Shown: positions 19,012 to 31,907, counted from the stretch's first letter. The stretch is 64,000 nucleotides of DNA from Bifidobacterium commune (GCF_900094885.1 NZ_FMBL01000001.1:834867-898866); one strand, 5' to 3'. The notes: generated from the letters alone by a model not told the origin. Made by a program: numbers and translations.

Positions 19012-20829
19012 TCAGAGCATATCAGTGTACCGCTTCAAAAGCACCTGCGCCGCAGCGTCTCCATCAACCTTAGCCATGTTGTCCCCGTTGCGGTGGCGAA
19101 TCTCGATGGTTCCATCGTTAAGATAATCACGTCCGACGACCGCGATCAATGGCGCACCAAGCAACTCGGCATCCTTGAACTTCACGCCGGGAGAAACCTT
19201 CTTACGATCGTCGTAGATGACCTCAAGCCCTTCAGACTCAAGCTGTTCAACAAGTTTCTCAGCACCATCGAACACCTCTTCCGTCTTGCCCGTAGCAACG
19301 ACGTGCACAGCCGCCGGAGCGAGGTTGGCAGGCCAAGCGAGACCTTTGTCGTCATGATGGGTTTCAGCAATGCAAGCCAGCACACGAGAAACACCGATGC
19401 CATAGCTACCCATCCATATCGGCACGGTTTTACCGTTCTGGTCAAGAACCTGAAGACCGAGTGCCTGAGAATACTTCAATCCGAGCTGGAAGACCTGACC
19501 GATTTCGACCCCGCGCTCGAAGCTCAGCGGCCCCGAACCATCCGGACTCATATCGCCATCACGAACCTCGGTCGCTTCGACAGTGCCGTCGGCTTTGAAA
19601 TCGCGGCCGTAAACCATATTGAATGCGTCAACACCATCCTTGTCGCCACCGGTAACCCATGAAGAGCCCTGAGCAACATGCGCATCAACAAGATAGCGCA
19701 AGGGATTCTTGATTTCAGATCCTTCCACACGAGCCTGCGGTCCCAGGACGCTTGGTCCGATATATCCTTTGACCAGTTCGGCATGGGCCTTCAAATCAGC
19801 ATCGTTGGCTTCTTCGATCTCTGACGGAGCAAATTGCGCCTCAAGTCGTTTCATGTCGACTTGACGGTCGCCGGGCAGCGCCACAACAACAACCTCACGC
19901 CACGGCTCATCATGCTCTTCGTCTTCGGGATGCTTAACCGCGATGACCACGTTCTTGAGCATATCCGACTGCGTCCACTGGCGACCATCTTCACGCGCAT
20001 AAAGCGCGTTGCACTGATTAACCATTGCATCGACACTCTTGGCATCGGGCAGATCACGCAAGATCATTGCAGGAGTATGAGAGCAATCAATCGCAGACAT
20101 CTCAGGCGTGGTCAGAGCCTCTACGTTCCATGCCTTACCCGAAGGCGCCTGAGCGAACGTATCCTCTCCGATGGCCATCGGAGAGAGGAACTCCTGTGAT
20201 TCAAATCCTCCCATGGGCCCAGAAACCGCGTGAACCATGATGTAGTTCAAATCGAGGCGTTTGAAGATACGCTCATAAGCGTCGCGCTCTTCAACATACG
20301 CTTTTTTCAACCCCTCTTCGTCAAGTGTAAATGAATATGCATCCTCCATAATGAACTCGCGACCACGCACCAAACCCGCACGAGGACGGAACTCGTCACG
20401 GTACTTGGTCTGAATCTGGTACAGCGTCACCGGGAGATCTTTGTATGAGGAATACATGTCCTTGACCAGAAGGGTGAACATCTCTTCGTGGGTCGGGGCA
20501 AGCAGATAATCGGCCTCATGTCGATCTTTGAGACGGAAAATGTTCTCTCCGTATTCTTCCCAACGATGCGTCGCCTCATAGGGCTCTTTCGGAAGCAGTG
20601 CAGGAAAATGAACCTCCTGACCACCGATGCCATTAATTTCCTCGCGAATAACGGACTCGATCTTGTTCAGGACGTTCAGTCCCAACGGTAGCCACGTCCA
20701 GATGCCGGGTGCTGCCTTGCGGATATAACCAGCTCGCTGAAGGAGACGTGCCGAATCAACGTCGGCATCAGCCGGGTCTTCGCGAAGCGTACGCAGAAAC
20801 ATTGTGGACATACGAAGTGCTTTTGTCAT
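19012..20829 (-). CDS. proS: Prolyl-tRNA synthetase
   Basis: Charges tRNA-Pro. It is 605 aa, the bacterial type carrying an editing (INS) domain inserted between motifs 2 and 3. Visible are the N-terminal MSTMFLRTLREDPADAD, motif 1 WTWLPLGLNVLNKIE, motif 2 TKYRDEFRPRAGLVRGREF, motif 3 with GSYGIGVSRVLA, and the C-terminal anticodon-binding domain (DDRKKVSPGVKFKDAEL). The ATG at 20829 has AGGA 4 nt upstream; the frame runs open to 20883 but those residues are not conserved in character. Confidence 0.96.
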   Translation of the reverse strand: MTKALRMSTMFLRTLREDPADADVDSARLLQRAGYIRKAAPGIWTWLPLGLNVLNKIESVIREEINGIGGQEVHFPALLPKEPYEATHRWEEYGENIFRLKDRHEADYLLAPTHEEMFTLLVKDMYSSYKDLPVTLYQIQTKYRDEFRPRAGLVRGREFIMEDAYSFTLDEEGLKKAYVEERDAYERIFKRLDLNYIMVHAVSGPMGGFESQEFLSPMAIGEDTFAQAPSGKAWNVEALTTPEMSAIDCSHTPAMILRDLPDAKSVDAMVNQCNALYAREDGRQWTQSDMLKNVVIAVKHPEDEEHDEPWREVVVVALPGDRQVDMKRLEAQFAPSEIEEANDADLKAHAELVKGYIGPSVLGPQARVEGSEIKNPLRYLVDAHVAQGSSWVTGGDKDGVDAFNMVYGRDFKADGTVEATEVRDGDMSPDGSGPLSFERGVEIGQVFQLGLKYSQALGLQVLDQNGKTVPIWMGSYGIGVSRVLACIAETHHDDKGLAWPANLAPAAVHVVATGKTEEVFDGAEKLVEQLESEGLEVIYDDRKKVSPGVKFKDAELLGAPLIAVVGRDYLNDGTIEIRHRNGDNMAKVDGDAAAQVLLKRYTDML

Positions 20830-21011
20830 AGTCCTAAAATATTCGCGCGAGCAGACATTGCAGCTATAAAGAGCCACAGACACACCGGTCGCACTCCCTC
20901 ACCGCAACCGCCATATCAAAGCTTCGGTGCCCTGTCGGATCCTCTCCTCAATCAATTATTCGAAAGAAAATCAAATAAAGGACAAGGAGTTTCATCCTGT
21001 AAAGTACAGAT

Positions 21012-22412
21012 TCAGAAGAGCCCGTCCTGCGCGAATTCATCTTCTGCACCGGCACCACGCCTGATAAATGCTTCTTGGCCTTCAGTGGCCAAGCTCGTGC
21101 TGGCTGCTTCGGACTCTCTGCGCAGCTCACCGTCCAGAAGAACTGCATCGGGGGAAACAAGGAATGCACGCTCACTGATGCCATCGAGATAAAGACCGTC
21201 AAGATTCTCGACTCGAGAGAGCGCTACATATCCCATACCCGGAGCAAATGAACGCCGCAGATCCATCACAGCCTTGTCCAGCGTCATGCCTTGGGACTTG
21301 TGGATGGTAATGCCCCAGGCGCAACGCAACGGCACTTGCTTGACACTGGCCAAAACTGTCTCCCCGTCCATCATCTCCCATGAAGACGGCCTCATAATCA
21401 CCGTATTACCATTTTCGAAGGTAACGATGGGCCAGCCTCCCTTGGCTTCGGAAGCGAATCCCTCCACAGTGCCGATTGACCCGTTGACATACTGATGGTC
21501 AGCATCATTGCGCAGGGCCATAACCGCGGCACCATTCTTTAAGCCAAGTACTTCAGGAGCCAGCATGCTCTTTTTCAGACTTGCAACAAGATTGGCAGGG
21601 CCCACGGATTGCGCATGGTATTCGTGAATTTGATCGTTAATTTGTGACAATCGCAGATCATTGAGCATATCGGCCTGCCTGTTGACAGGAAACAGATGAA
21701 CCGCCACCTGCCCTAAAGCCGGGGCTTTACCGATGCGTCCGGCGAGTACATCGTGGTCTTCCTGAGTGACGTCACCCTCTCGAATGTCGGTAAGAACTGT
21801 CAGCAGCTGCCCGTCGTCCTGTCGATGCTGACCGGTGAGATAACAGACCACGGGATTCAACTGATTCCACGCCAAGGACTCAGTAACAAAACCACCGGGA
21901 TTTTTGCCGGTATCGGCGTAACGCTGGCGAGATATCTGCAACTCAGAACTGGTCGGCGCATCGTTGTGATGAAACGTCCTGTTGACAGGAGGCAGCTGGA
22001 AAAAATCACCGGAAAGCACGACTTGCAAGCCACCGAACGGCTCTGGGCTGTGCCGTAGTGTTCGACATACGTCATCAACCATATCGAACAGCCATGCAGG
22101 CATCATCGAAACCTCGTCAATAACAAGGATATCCACAGCTTCGATCCTACGTTTTCGACGCGATCGAATGTGCTTCATCAGTGTCTGAGTCATGACTTCG
22201 GCAACGCCGACACCGCTCCAGGAGTGAATGGTCTGTCCATTGATATGAGTTGCCGCGATTCCCGTGGAAGCGGTGACCGCCACGGACGCTCCACGAGCAC
22301 GAGCAGCGCAAATGAATTCGTTGAGAACATAGGTCTTACCGGCACCGGGCGCACCGGTAATGAACGCACTCGCGCCCGTTTCGAGAATCGTCAGAGCCTC
22401 CGACTGTCTCAT
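21012..22412 (-). CDS. Pif1-like superfamily 1 DNA helicase
   Basis: ATP-dependent 5'-3' DNA helicase of the Pif1/RecD-like group, 466 aa. Walker A GAPGAGKT lies at residues 20-27, followed by VTASTGIAATHINGQTIHSW, a Pif1-family hallmark. Walker B is VIDEVSMM, motif III QVVLSGDFFQLPPV, and the C-terminal motif VI GYVALSRVENLDGLYL. The ATG at 22412 follows GGGAGGG. It is about 120 bp behind orn on the same strand. A short tail after the helicase core has no recognisable domain. Pif1 proteins unwind G-quadruplexes and forks in other organisms; the bacterial role here is inferred. Confidence 0.88.
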   Translation of the reverse strand: MRQSEALTILETGASAFITGAPGAGKTYVLNEFICAARARGASVAVTASTGIAATHINGQTIHSWSGVGVAEVMTQTLMKHIRSRRKRRIEAVDILVIDEVSMMPAWLFDMVDDVCRTLRHSPEPFGGLQVVLSGDFFQLPPVNRTFHHNDAPTSSELQISRQRYADTGKNPGGFVTESLAWNQLNPVVCYLTGQHRQDDGQLLTVLTDIREGDVTQEDHDVLAGRIGKAPALGQVAVHLFPVNRQADMLNDLRLSQINDQIHEYHAQSVGPANLVASLKKSMLAPEVLGLKNGAAVMALRNDADHQYVNGSIGTVEGFASEAKGGWPIVTFENGNTVIMRPSSWEMMDGETVLASVKQVPLRCAWGITIHKSQGMTLDKAVMDLRRSFAPGMGYVALSRVENLDGLYLDGISERAFLVSPDAVLLDGELRRESEAASTSLATEGQEAFIRRGAGAEDEFAQDGLF

Positions 22413-22535
22413 GTTTCCCTCCCGATCAGGTTTCGATTCGCTACTAGGCAAGACCCAGGTCGATCCGAAATACCAAAGTCCTTGAGCGCCAAGCACTATG
22501 CGGCACTCCGGATGTCGGTGCCAGAAAACGAGCGA

Positions 22536-23186
22536 CTACTTGTTCAACAGGCTTGTAGCCTCAATGCGAGCCGCTAAGCTCTTGGCCTGATCCCCATCCG
22601 GGCCCGGCGACGGCACCATGAGTGCCTCACGGTAATAGCGCAGCTCATCAAGCGACTCTATGATGTCTGCAAGCGCACGATGCCCGCCGTTCTTGGGAGG
22701 GCGATTCAGATACACCGACGGATACCAACGACGCGCAAGTTCTTTGAACGTGCTGACGTCAATGGTTCGGTAATGCAGATGGCTCATAAAGCCCGGCATG
22801 TAGTGGTCAAGGAACTTCTTATCACTGCCAATGGTGTTGCCGGCAAGCAACGGTTTGACCCCATCCGGAGTGAAGCGCGCGACATACTCGCTGACTTTCT
22901 GCTCCGCGTCGACAAGAGTGAGGCCATTCCCCCATTCGTTGATGAGGCCGGAACGTGTGTGCATCGCACGCACAAAGTCACCCATGTGATCCACGGCTTT
23001 TTGCGAGGGCTTGATAACGTAGTCCACACCTTCATCGAGCACATTAAGTTCAAAATCTGTGGGAACGACCGACACCTCGACCAGCTCATCACCGCCGAAA
23101 ATATCAAGACCGGTCATCTCGCAGTCGATCCAAATCAGCCGCGAATCCTTCGAAGAATATGTCTCATCATCGTCGATATCAACCAT
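22536..23186 (-). CDS. orn: Oligoribonuclease
   Basis: 3'-5' exoribonuclease that degrades 2-5 nt RNAs and pGpG, a DEDDh-family enzyme. It is 216 aa. The catalytic pattern is visible: Exo [13 protein letters not shown], Exo II in [13 protein letters not shown], and Exo III with [18 protein letters not shown]. The N-terminal 13 residues and the C-terminal tail extend a little beyond the usual 180-200 aa. The start at 23186 is the first ATG before the conserved strand. It lies upstream of the Pif1-like helicase gene. Confidence 0.95.
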   Translation of the reverse strand: MVDIDDDETYSSKDSRLIWIDCEMTGLDIFGGDELVEVSVVPTDFELNVLDEGVDYVIKPSQKAVDHMGDFVRAMHTRSGLINEWGNGLTLVDAEQKVSEYVARFTPDGVKPLLAGNTIGSDKKFLDHYMPGFMSHLHYRTIDVSTFKELARRWYPSVYLNRPPKNGGHRALADIIESLDELRYYREALMVPSPGPDGDQAKSLAARIEATSLLNK

Positions 23187-23364
23187 GTTTGCTTCCTTTT
23201 CGATGCCAACTTCAGAACTCTACAGACTATCGCACGCGCCAGACTCTGCGCAATCCATGGCTGACCGTTGTCAACAGCACGATTACCAAATTTCACAATG
23301 CGTCCGATTTATGAGAAGGTACTTCCTCTCGCTAGGCCGCCGTGCCAAATGTCCTTAAAACAAC

Positions 23365-23396
23365 AGAGGGGCCCCGGCCGCCGCCGAGACCCCTCT
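23365..23396 (-). terminator. guaB terminator
   Basis: GC-rich stem AGAGGGG / CCCCTCT extended by G-U pairs, followed on the minus strand by TTGTTTT, about 30 bp behind guaB. Confidence 0.85.
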
Positions 23397-23428
23397 AGCT
23401 ATCGTTAAGAGTACTTCCTAATAAGCAC

Positions 23429-26171
<2,743 letters not shown>

Positions 26172-26175
<4 letters not shown>

Positions 26176-26834
26176 TCTTTCACGCCCCTGTTCTCGGAAT
26201 TCGCCAGAGCTCGAAGAAGACGAGGTTCACTGATAACCCCTTCACGGAGGATACGAATACCATTGGGCTCATTGGCATCCGCCGCAACCACGGTGCTGGC
26301 GACATGGCTGGAAGTCGGACCACCGTCAAGATAAAGATCCACCTCATCACCGAGAGCCGCAACCGCTTCCTCGACAGTTTTAGGGCTTTCTCCCCCGCTG
26401 CGATTCGCGCTCGAACAAGCCAAAGGTCCTGTGACACGCAAAGTTTCCAGACATGTCTGAGAATCGGGAACACGCACCGCCTGGGTACGCTCGGCCTCCT
26501 TTTCTTTGTGCAACGTAACCAAACGAGAGTCCTGCCTTGCGACCGCGATCGGCGAAAACGGACCAGGGAGAAACACCTTTGACAAGCGCGCCAAAGCATC
26601 GGGAAGATAAAGCCCCAGCCCCGCTAAATCATCAACGGAAGAAAGCAATACCTGCAACGCTTTGCTGCGCGGGCGACGCTTTGCTACATAAATCCCGTTC
26701 ACAGCCCCGGCACTGAACGGATTTGCTGCAACTCCGTAGACCGTATCGGTCGGCAATACGACAAGTCCGCCTTCACTGACGATTTTGGCAGCCAACGCCA
26801 ACGAGTCTTCGTCAATTGCGCGTACATCATTCAT
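26172..26834 (-). CDS. L-threonylcarbamoyladenylate synthase (Sua5/YrdC family)
   Basis: Makes threonylcarbamoyl-AMP from Thr, bicarbonate and ATP for the t6A37 modification of ANN-decoding tRNAs. It is 220 aa, the short TsaC/YrdC form without the Sua5 C-terminal domain. Motifs are PTDTVYGVAANPF at the N-terminus, the basic stretch KRRPRSKALQVLL and CSSANRSGGES. It overlaps the downstream WecA-like gene by 4 bp. prmC lies 168 bp upstream on the same strand, a gene order seen widely in bacteria. Confidence 0.95.
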
Positions 26835-27002
26835 ATTGCCTCCAACATCTCAAAGTATGCATTAATTGCACCATTGCACCCCGACTTCACCGACCAAACA
26901 TAACCGATCACAGCACGGCAATTACATCCTCATTACGTCAGCCGCTCGCCCCGCTCATTCGACAGTATCCAAACGCTTTCCAAAGCCACCGAATAAGCCC
27001 AA

Positions 27003-27995
27003 CTAGCTTTTGACGGCAAAAAGATAACGCGATCTTCCTGTGAGATCATTACCCGTTCGCACTTGGCAAAAACCATGTGTCCTGGCGAAATCAGCGAGCG
27101 ACTCGCCTTGTGAGATGTCGTGCTCCATTACCAATGCACCGCCGTGTCGGAGCAAACTGTACGCACGCATTATGATGCGCTCCGGAATGCGTGTACCATC
27201 AGCACTACCGCCATACAACGCCATTTCCGGGTCATAATCACGCACTTCGGGTTGTTCGGGGATTTGCTCGAGCGGAACATACGGCGGATTGGAAACCACT
27301 GCATCAATGCTTCGGTCCAGATGATCCAATGTAGCGGGAATTGTGGCATCGGCCTGAACGAGATGATAGCGGGATTCGACCGACGGCTCCTGCTTAACGA
27401 CTTCTTGATTATTGTGCTTGATCCATTCAAAAGCTTCATCGGACTGCTCAACGGCCCAGACTTCACTATCTTGCACTTCCGTGACCATAGAAAGGCCGAT
27501 TGCCCCGCTGCCAGCACACAAATCGACCAAGCGACTGTTGTCGACATGTTCATGATTTAGCCAATCAATGACTTCCTGAACAACGATCTCCGTTTCCGGT
27601 CGGGGGATAAAAACACCCGGCCCCACAGCCAAATCCAAATAACGAAAAGGAGCGTGCCCAACGATATACTGCAACGGTTCCCGGCTTTTACGCCGTGCCA
27701 GCATTACAGACAACCGTCGAATCGCTAACTCTTCGACATCGTTTTTATCGTCGGCAGCTACAGTTCCCATTGTATTGAAACCACTGGTATCCCGTATGCC
27801 AGCTTCACTCGCTCGATTCAAACTGGCAACTGCATGCAGCGGAGTACCCAGCAAAACGGACTTCTCGACATCGCTCGGCGAAACCCCAAAGGCCTCAGCA
27901 AACAGCAGTTTGGCATCATTGCGCGGGGTATCAATTCCCGCATCTTTCAGCCATCCAGTTGCCTTCTGCAGAATTTCAGATGTCGAGTCCACCAT
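27003..27995 (-). CDS. prmC: Release factor glutamine methyltransferase PrmC
   Basis: Methylates the GGQ glutamine of RF1 and RF2. It is 330 aa versus about 280 for the family. The catalytic NPPY motif is in VVSNPPYVPLEQ, the SAM-binding glycine motif in LVDLCAGSGAIGL, and the fold-defining FIPRPETEIVV is present. The extra length is a polar insertion near residues 60-100 in the N-terminal substrate domain (around NRASEAGIRDTSG to VAADDKNDVEE). I place the start at ATG 27995, 9 nt after GGGGAGG; an upstream GTG at 28013 overlaps that site. It lies 32 bp downstream of its substrate gene prfA. Confidence 0.95.
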   Translation of the reverse strand: MVDSTSEILQKATGWLKDAGIDTPRNDAKLLFAEAFGVSPSDVEKSVLLGTPLHAVASLNRASEAGIRDTSGFNTMGTVAADDKNDVEELAIRRLSVMLARRKSREPLQYIVGHAPFRYLDLAVGPGVFIPRPETEIVVQEVIDWLNHEHVDNSRLVDLCAGSGAIGLSMVTEVQDSEVWAVEQSDEAFEWIKHNNQEVVKQEPSVESRYHLVQADATIPATLDHLDRSIDAVVSNPPYVPLEQIPEQPEVRDYDPEMALYGGSADGTRIPERIIMRAYSLLRHGGALVMEHDISQGESLADFARTHGFCQVRTGNDLTGRSRYLFAVKS

Positions 27996-28027
27996 GTGCC
28001 GATGCCTCCCCACAAACTGTTACCGAA

Positions 28028-29116
28028 TCAGTTGCCTTTGGACATGCGATCGGCCTCATCGGCCTGGATGTCGCTATCGATAACCGCCTGCAAATCGCCG
28101 TCCAGCACCTGATCCAAGTTGTACGCTTTATAATTCGTGCGATGATCGACGATACGGTTTTCTGGGAAATTGTACGTACGAATACGTTCCGACCGATCAA
28201 GCGAACGGACCTGGGAATGCCTCATATCGGCAGCTTCGGCGGCCTCCCGCTCGTGCTTCATCGCCAACAATCGAGATTTCAACACACGAAGCGCGGCAGC
28301 ACGGTTCTGAATCTGCGATTTCTCATCTTGCATATTCACTGTGATGCCCGTGGGGATATGGGTCATACGCACCGCAGAATACGTCGTGTTGACGGACTGT
28401 CCTCCGGGGCCCGAACTCATGAAGATGTCAATCTTGAGATCCTTGGGATCGATCTCAATCTCGTCGTCATCCTCATCGGCTTCAGGAAAAACGATGACAC
28501 CGGCCGCGGAGGTCTGGATGCGCCCCTGCGACTCGGTAACAGGGATACGCTGAACACGATGCACTCCCCCTTCGTACTTGAGGCTCGCCCACACGCCCTC
28601 TTCGGGGGTCGGCGTGCCTTTAGCCCGAATCGCGACCTGCACATCCTTGACACCACCAAGCTCGGTTCCATTTTCGCTCTGAATAGTGGTAGTCCAGCCG
28701 CGCTTTTCAGCATAGCGAGTATACATTCGCAACAAATCTGCGGCAAATAGTGCCGCTTCCTCCCCACCGGTACCGGCCTTAATCTCCATAATCACATCGC
28801 GTACGTCATCCGGGTCGCGAGGAATCAACGCATTGCGCAGCTTTTGTTCTGCCTCGGGAATTTCAGCTTCTAGACGCTTAGCTTCCACAGCAAAATCCGG
28901 ATCTTCACTGGCCATCTCTTTGGCGGCCTGTGCATCGTCCTTTATGCGCTTCCATGCACGATAGGCCTCGACGATGCCACCGAGCTGAGCATGACGTCCA
29001 CCCAACTTGCGAATTGCCTTGGGGTCGGAGGCAATCTCGGGCTGGCTCATTTGGCGCTCAAGATCCTCATACTCCTCCAATGCGCTCTGCGCCGCCGGGA
29101 ATTGATTATCTGCCAT
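28028..29116 (-). CDS. prfA: Peptide chain release factor 1
   Basis: Terminates translation at UAA and UAG. It is 362 aa. The codon-recognition motif is PVT in [10 protein letters not shown] (PxT class) and the catalytic GGQ is in [12 protein letters not shown]. The ATG at 29116 has AAGGA 7 nt upstream. It lies between rpmE and prmC in the common rpmE-prfA-prmC-tsaC order. Confidence 0.97.
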   Translation of the reverse strand: MADNQFPAAQSALEEYEDLERQMSQPEIASDPKAIRKLGGRHAQLGGIVEAYRAWKRIKDDAQAAKEMASEDPDFAVEAKRLEAEIPEAEQKLRNALIPRDPDDVRDVIMEIKAGTGGEEAALFAADLLRMYTRYAEKRGWTTTIQSENGTELGGVKDVQVAIRAKGTPTPEEGVWASLKYEGGVHRVQRIPVTESQGRIQTSAAGVIVFPEADEDDDEIEIDPKDLKIDIFMSSGPGGQSVNTTYSAVRMTHIPTGITVNMQDEKSQIQNRAAALRVLKSRLLAMKHEREAAEAADMRHSQVRSLDRSERIRTYNFPENRIVDHRTNYKAYNLDQVLDGDLQAVIDSDIQADEADRMSKGN

Positions 29117-29181
29117 GCAAAGTCCTTCATTCTGTGCTCATGATAAGCAACAACGCGAAAGTATGTGTTTGGGTACAAAAA

Positions 29182-29230
29182 ACGCCAGCCATGGTCCGGA
29201 CATAAAAGCCCGAACCAGCATGGCTGGCGT
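29182..29230 (-). terminator. rpmE terminator
   Basis: A 12-bp perfect stem (ACGCCAGCCATG / CATGGCTGGCGT) followed on the minus strand by TTTTTTG, directly behind rpmE. It is a textbook intrinsic terminator, so prfA and following genes need their own promoter or read-through. Confidence 0.92.
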
Positions 29231-29238
29231 AAAGAATG

Positions 29239-29451
29239 CTAGTTGCTCTTCTTGCCGTAACGCTTCTCGAAGCGTGCGACACGGCCACCGGTATCGAGAA
29301 TCTTCTGCTTGCCGGTATAGAACGGATGGCAGTTGGCGCATACATCAACCGTCATGTGATCGCCCGGAGCGGTGGAACGCGTAACGAACGTATTGCCGCA
29401 AGAGCAGGTAACCTGCACTGCGTGATAGTCGGGATGGATACCCTGCTTCAT
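29239..29451 (-). CDS. rpmE: 50S ribosomal protein L31 (zinc-ribbon form)
   Basis: Ribosomal protein of 70 aa at the subunit interface. It keeps the four zinc ligands of the C+ form: Cys-Ser-Cys in VTCSCGN and the CANCHPF pair, so it is the zinc-containing paralogue rather than the zinc-free one. The ATG at 29451 has a GGAGA site 5 nt upstream. It is monocistronic to judge from the terminator behind it. Confidence 0.97.
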   Translation of the reverse strand: MKQGIHPDYHAVQVTCSCGNTFVTRSTAPGDHMTVDVCANCHPFYTGKQKILDTGGRVARFEKRYGKKSN

Positions 29452-29906
29452 AATGTCTCCTAAGGAATTCAGGTGACCCGGGTCGCCTAGCCCCGATGGC
29501 CGGACGTGAACCGGAACAGTGAAATTGTACCAACGAGCGTTGACCTCTGTCCCTTACAAAGAGGCGACCAAAATGAGCCGCTTCCACTTTCGCAGATCGA
29601 ACAACAGCTCTCGCTGTGATAACCGCAAGAATGGTCAAATCATACCCGAATTATTCCGTGAGCCGATTCGATTGCGAGCAGACTGTGCAACATGGAAACA
29701 TCAAAGACACCGGAACTGCGGCATAACCTGGAGCACCAAGGCAGACGCAAATTCCATGACGCAGAGTTCAACATACCGACCAGTTTTTGCCGGCATCGCA
29801 TATTGACGACTCACCTTGTTGCCGACATCCGAAACCCGAAAGACGGGGCACAAACCGATTCTTTAAGCCCATCCAACCCTGCCATGCGCGCAAAAACGGA
29901 AAAATC
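29452..29906. other. Intergenic region, no gene seen
   Basis: About 450 bp between rpmE and the tRNA terminator. It contains the rpmE promoter region. Open frames here on either strand have no convincing start site or protein-like composition. Confidence 0.5.
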
Positions 29907-29929
29907 CCTGCAACCGTTGAGGTTGCAGG
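29907..29929 (-). terminator. Terminator behind the tRNA gene
   Basis: CCTGCAACC / GGTTGCAGG with a 5-nt loop, followed on the minus strand by GATTTTTCC; 12 bp behind the tRNA. Confidence 0.85.
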
Positions 29930-29941
29930 AATTTCATAAAG

Positions 29942-30015
29942 TGGGGCCTCAGGGGCTTGAACCCTGGACCGACGGATTATGAGTCCGCTGCTCTAACCGA
30001 CTGAGCTAAAGCCCC
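29942..30015 (-). tRNA. tRNA with CAU anticodon (elongator Met, or Ile2)
   Basis: A full cloverleaf can be drawn: acceptor GGGGCTT / AGGCCCC (one G-U), D stem GCTC / GAGC, anticodon stem GCGGA / TCCGT (one G-U) with loop CTCATAA, T stem CAGGG / CCCTG with loop TTCAAGC, and discriminator A. CCA is not encoded. The loop gives anticodon CAU. The first acceptor pair is G-C, so it is not initiator tRNA. CAU anticodons serve elongator Met or, after lysidine modification by TilS, Ile; sequence alone does not let me choose firmly. Confidence 0.95.
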
Positions 30016-30102
30016 ACGCTGGCAAAAACCAACGCGGCCAGTTTAGCAAAGGCTCTGACCATCATTCGTTGAGCGTTGTCACAGGGATTGCGAATCGAGA
30101 TA

Positions 30103-30813
30103 TTACTGCCTTCTTACAGCACGGCCCGAAGCAAAGCGGTCAAGCGCACCCGTCCTGGCGATGGCCAAATACAACACCCAACTCATCACGCCGGCGATCA
30201 GCGCGCCACCGATAACCTCACAAACCATGTGCGTGATGCCCCTTGCACTGAGGAATGCCACACCTTGAAATCTGAAAACAAGGACGAAGATACCATATTC
30301 GACAGCCGTCAGAACCCCTGAAACGACAGTCAGCGGAAGATTGAACCGCCGATACCGCTCAATGGTGAAAGGCAGCTCGGCGAATACACCCTGCAACAAA
30401 GCGGAGAGAAATACGAAACCGAACGAATACGAATTGCCGAAAACCATCTCCGCAACACTGCCGACGAAATTCACATAGACTGCTGCCCCGGGTTTGCGAA
30501 TGATGAGCACGGCCAACGGACCGGAAAAATACCAAAAAGCATGCAGGAGACTTGCCACGCCGGGCAACACAGCACCAAGTAGTGGAGAAATCCACGAATA
30601 GGCGAAATTGAACCCCCAGAACACTACACCACAAGCCACACCCAAGGCCGCACCGACTGCAATATCCGCGGCACGCCAACGCAAACGAGATCCCCTGTTC
30701 GCAGGAATCTGCGCTACGGCGTCAGAGGGACGGGATATGGATTCATTCGACTTGACAGAAGACGTTGAAGACAATCGGGATGATTGTTCCGGCTTTGAGA
30801 CATGAGCGGCCAT
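30103..30813 (-). CDS. ECF transporter S component, YkoE type
   Basis: Predicted substrate-binding membrane subunit of an energy-coupling factor importer, 236 aa. After a polar N-terminus of about 50 residues come five or six helices. The core (RWRAADIAVGAALGVACGV, then FWGFNFAY and KPGAAVYVNFVGSVAEM) resembles YkoE, the S-component assigned to thiamine or its hydroxymethylpyrimidine precursor in other bacteria. No ATPase or T-component gene is adjacent and I see no TPP riboswitch upstream, so substrate assignment is by family only. The ATG at 30813 has AAGGA 6 nt upstream; a longer start at 30894 is possible. Confidence 0.75.
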   Translation of the reverse strand: MAAHVSKPEQSSRLSSTSSVKSNESISRPSDAVAQIPANRGSRLRWRAADIAVGAALGVACGVVFWGFNFAYSWISPLLGAVLPGVASLLHAFWYFSGPLAVLIIRKPGAAVYVNFVGSVAEMVFGNSYSFGFVFLSALLQGVFAELPFTIERYRRFNLPLTVVSGVLTAVEYGIFVLVFRFQGVAFLSARGITHMVCEVIGGALIAGVMSWVLYLAIARTGALDRFASGRAVRRQ

Positions 30814-31060
30814 GGTGATTCCTTGAATTTCAAGACCGCGCACAGCAGTTATCCCAACGCCCCTTGACCTGCGCGGCTCGGGCGGAGACGTCATTCGACA
30901 CTCTAGCAGACAAGTGCATGAACCGTTCGTCTAAGACCAATTGCGTTACCAAGGATTTCAGTTTCCAGGTAGCTTATTGAATCACTGGAGTGCATCAAAC
31001 CGTTTAACCATCAAATCAAATGGCCCGTAGAGCGGTAGAAGCGCCATCCTATTCGGAATG

Positions 31061-31699
31061 TCACCAGTTTACATGGTCGACAGGCTCATTGAGCGGCTGA
31101 TGGCGCACATTGGAAAGCATCAGCGCACCAAGCTCTCCGGCAGCACGTCGTTCGCGCTTCTCGAGCTCAGGAGTACCAAAGTCTTCTTTCGTCGCCATTA
31201 GACTCGTGGCGGTCGGCACAGCCCGGAAGAACGCAAAAAGACCGCGCATAACCACATCTGGCACCAATGCATGGCGGTTCGAACCGCCTGTTGCCGCCAA
31301 TACCACAGGCATATTGATGATCGCGTCTCGGGGCACAAGATCCCAGAACGCCTTGAACAAACCGGAATACGAAGCCTTGTAAATCGGAGAGGCAACAACA
31401 AGCCCATCGGCGGCCCCAACTGCGGCAATCGCGGAATCGAGACGCTCACCGTATTTGTCACCTACGGAACCTTTGGCTATATCGTCGGCCAGGTCCCGCA
31501 GCGTGATCATCTCAACCGTTACTTCCTTACCCCGAACTTCGAGGTAAGCCCGAGCCTTTTCGCTGACTTCCTGCGCCAGACGACGCGTACTGGAGGGTTC
31601 CGAGATTCCTGCATTGACAACCGTCAGGTGGCACTGAACCATTTCCGTTTCCGCTTTGGCGGCCAACGTTACGATATCATCCGTCTCTTCAAAACCCAC
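31061..31699 (-). CDS. NAD(P)H-dependent FMN reductase (flavodoxin fold)
   Basis: Predicted cytoplasmic FMN reductase of the NADPH-dependent FMN reductase (CE1759-like) family, about 212 aa. The flavodoxin-like fold shows a phosphate-loop region near LTVVNAGISEPSSTRRLA, ASPIYKASYSGLFKAFWDLV and the VVLAATGGSNRHAL strand. I favour the GTG at 31699 because AGGAGG lies 8 nt upstream; an upstream ATG at 31762 has no such site. It is one of three related reductases within 4 kb. A pair of inverted TCTCACATG boxes lies upstream. Confidence 0.82.
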   Translation of the reverse strand: MGFEETDDIVTLAAKAETEMVQCHLTVVNAGISEPSSTRRLAQEVSEKARAYLEVRGKEVTVEMITLRDLADDIAKGSVGDKYGERLDSAIAAVGAADGLVVASPIYKASYSGLFKAFWDLVPRDAIINMPVVLAATGGSNRHALVPDVVMRGLFAFFRAVPTATSLMATKEDFGTPELEKRERRAAGELGALMLSNVRHQPLNEPVDHVNW

Positions 31700-31907
31700 A
31701 GTGCGCTCCTCCTCGTAAACATGACTTCGTTCCCGATGCCCATTTCTACTCATTACCGACATGCATCATAACGCCCTTCGGCCAAATCCCGCATGCCCAA
31801 TCACCTTGCAAATCTACCACTTTAACGCGCCCGACACGGAAAAATCCCATACCATTAGCACAAAAGAGGTAACTGTATTCACAATAGACACCCTTAATGC
31901 CTTTGTA

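Noticed and set aside
29942-30015. Initiator tRNA-fMet
   Set aside because: The first acceptor pair is G-C; initiator tRNAs have a mismatched first pair, and the anticodon stem lacks the three consecutive G-C pairs.
30814-31060. TPP riboswitch upstream of the YkoE-type gene
   Set aside because: I looked for the CTGAGA and ACCCTTGAACCTG-type core on the minus strand and found only an isolated ACCTG.
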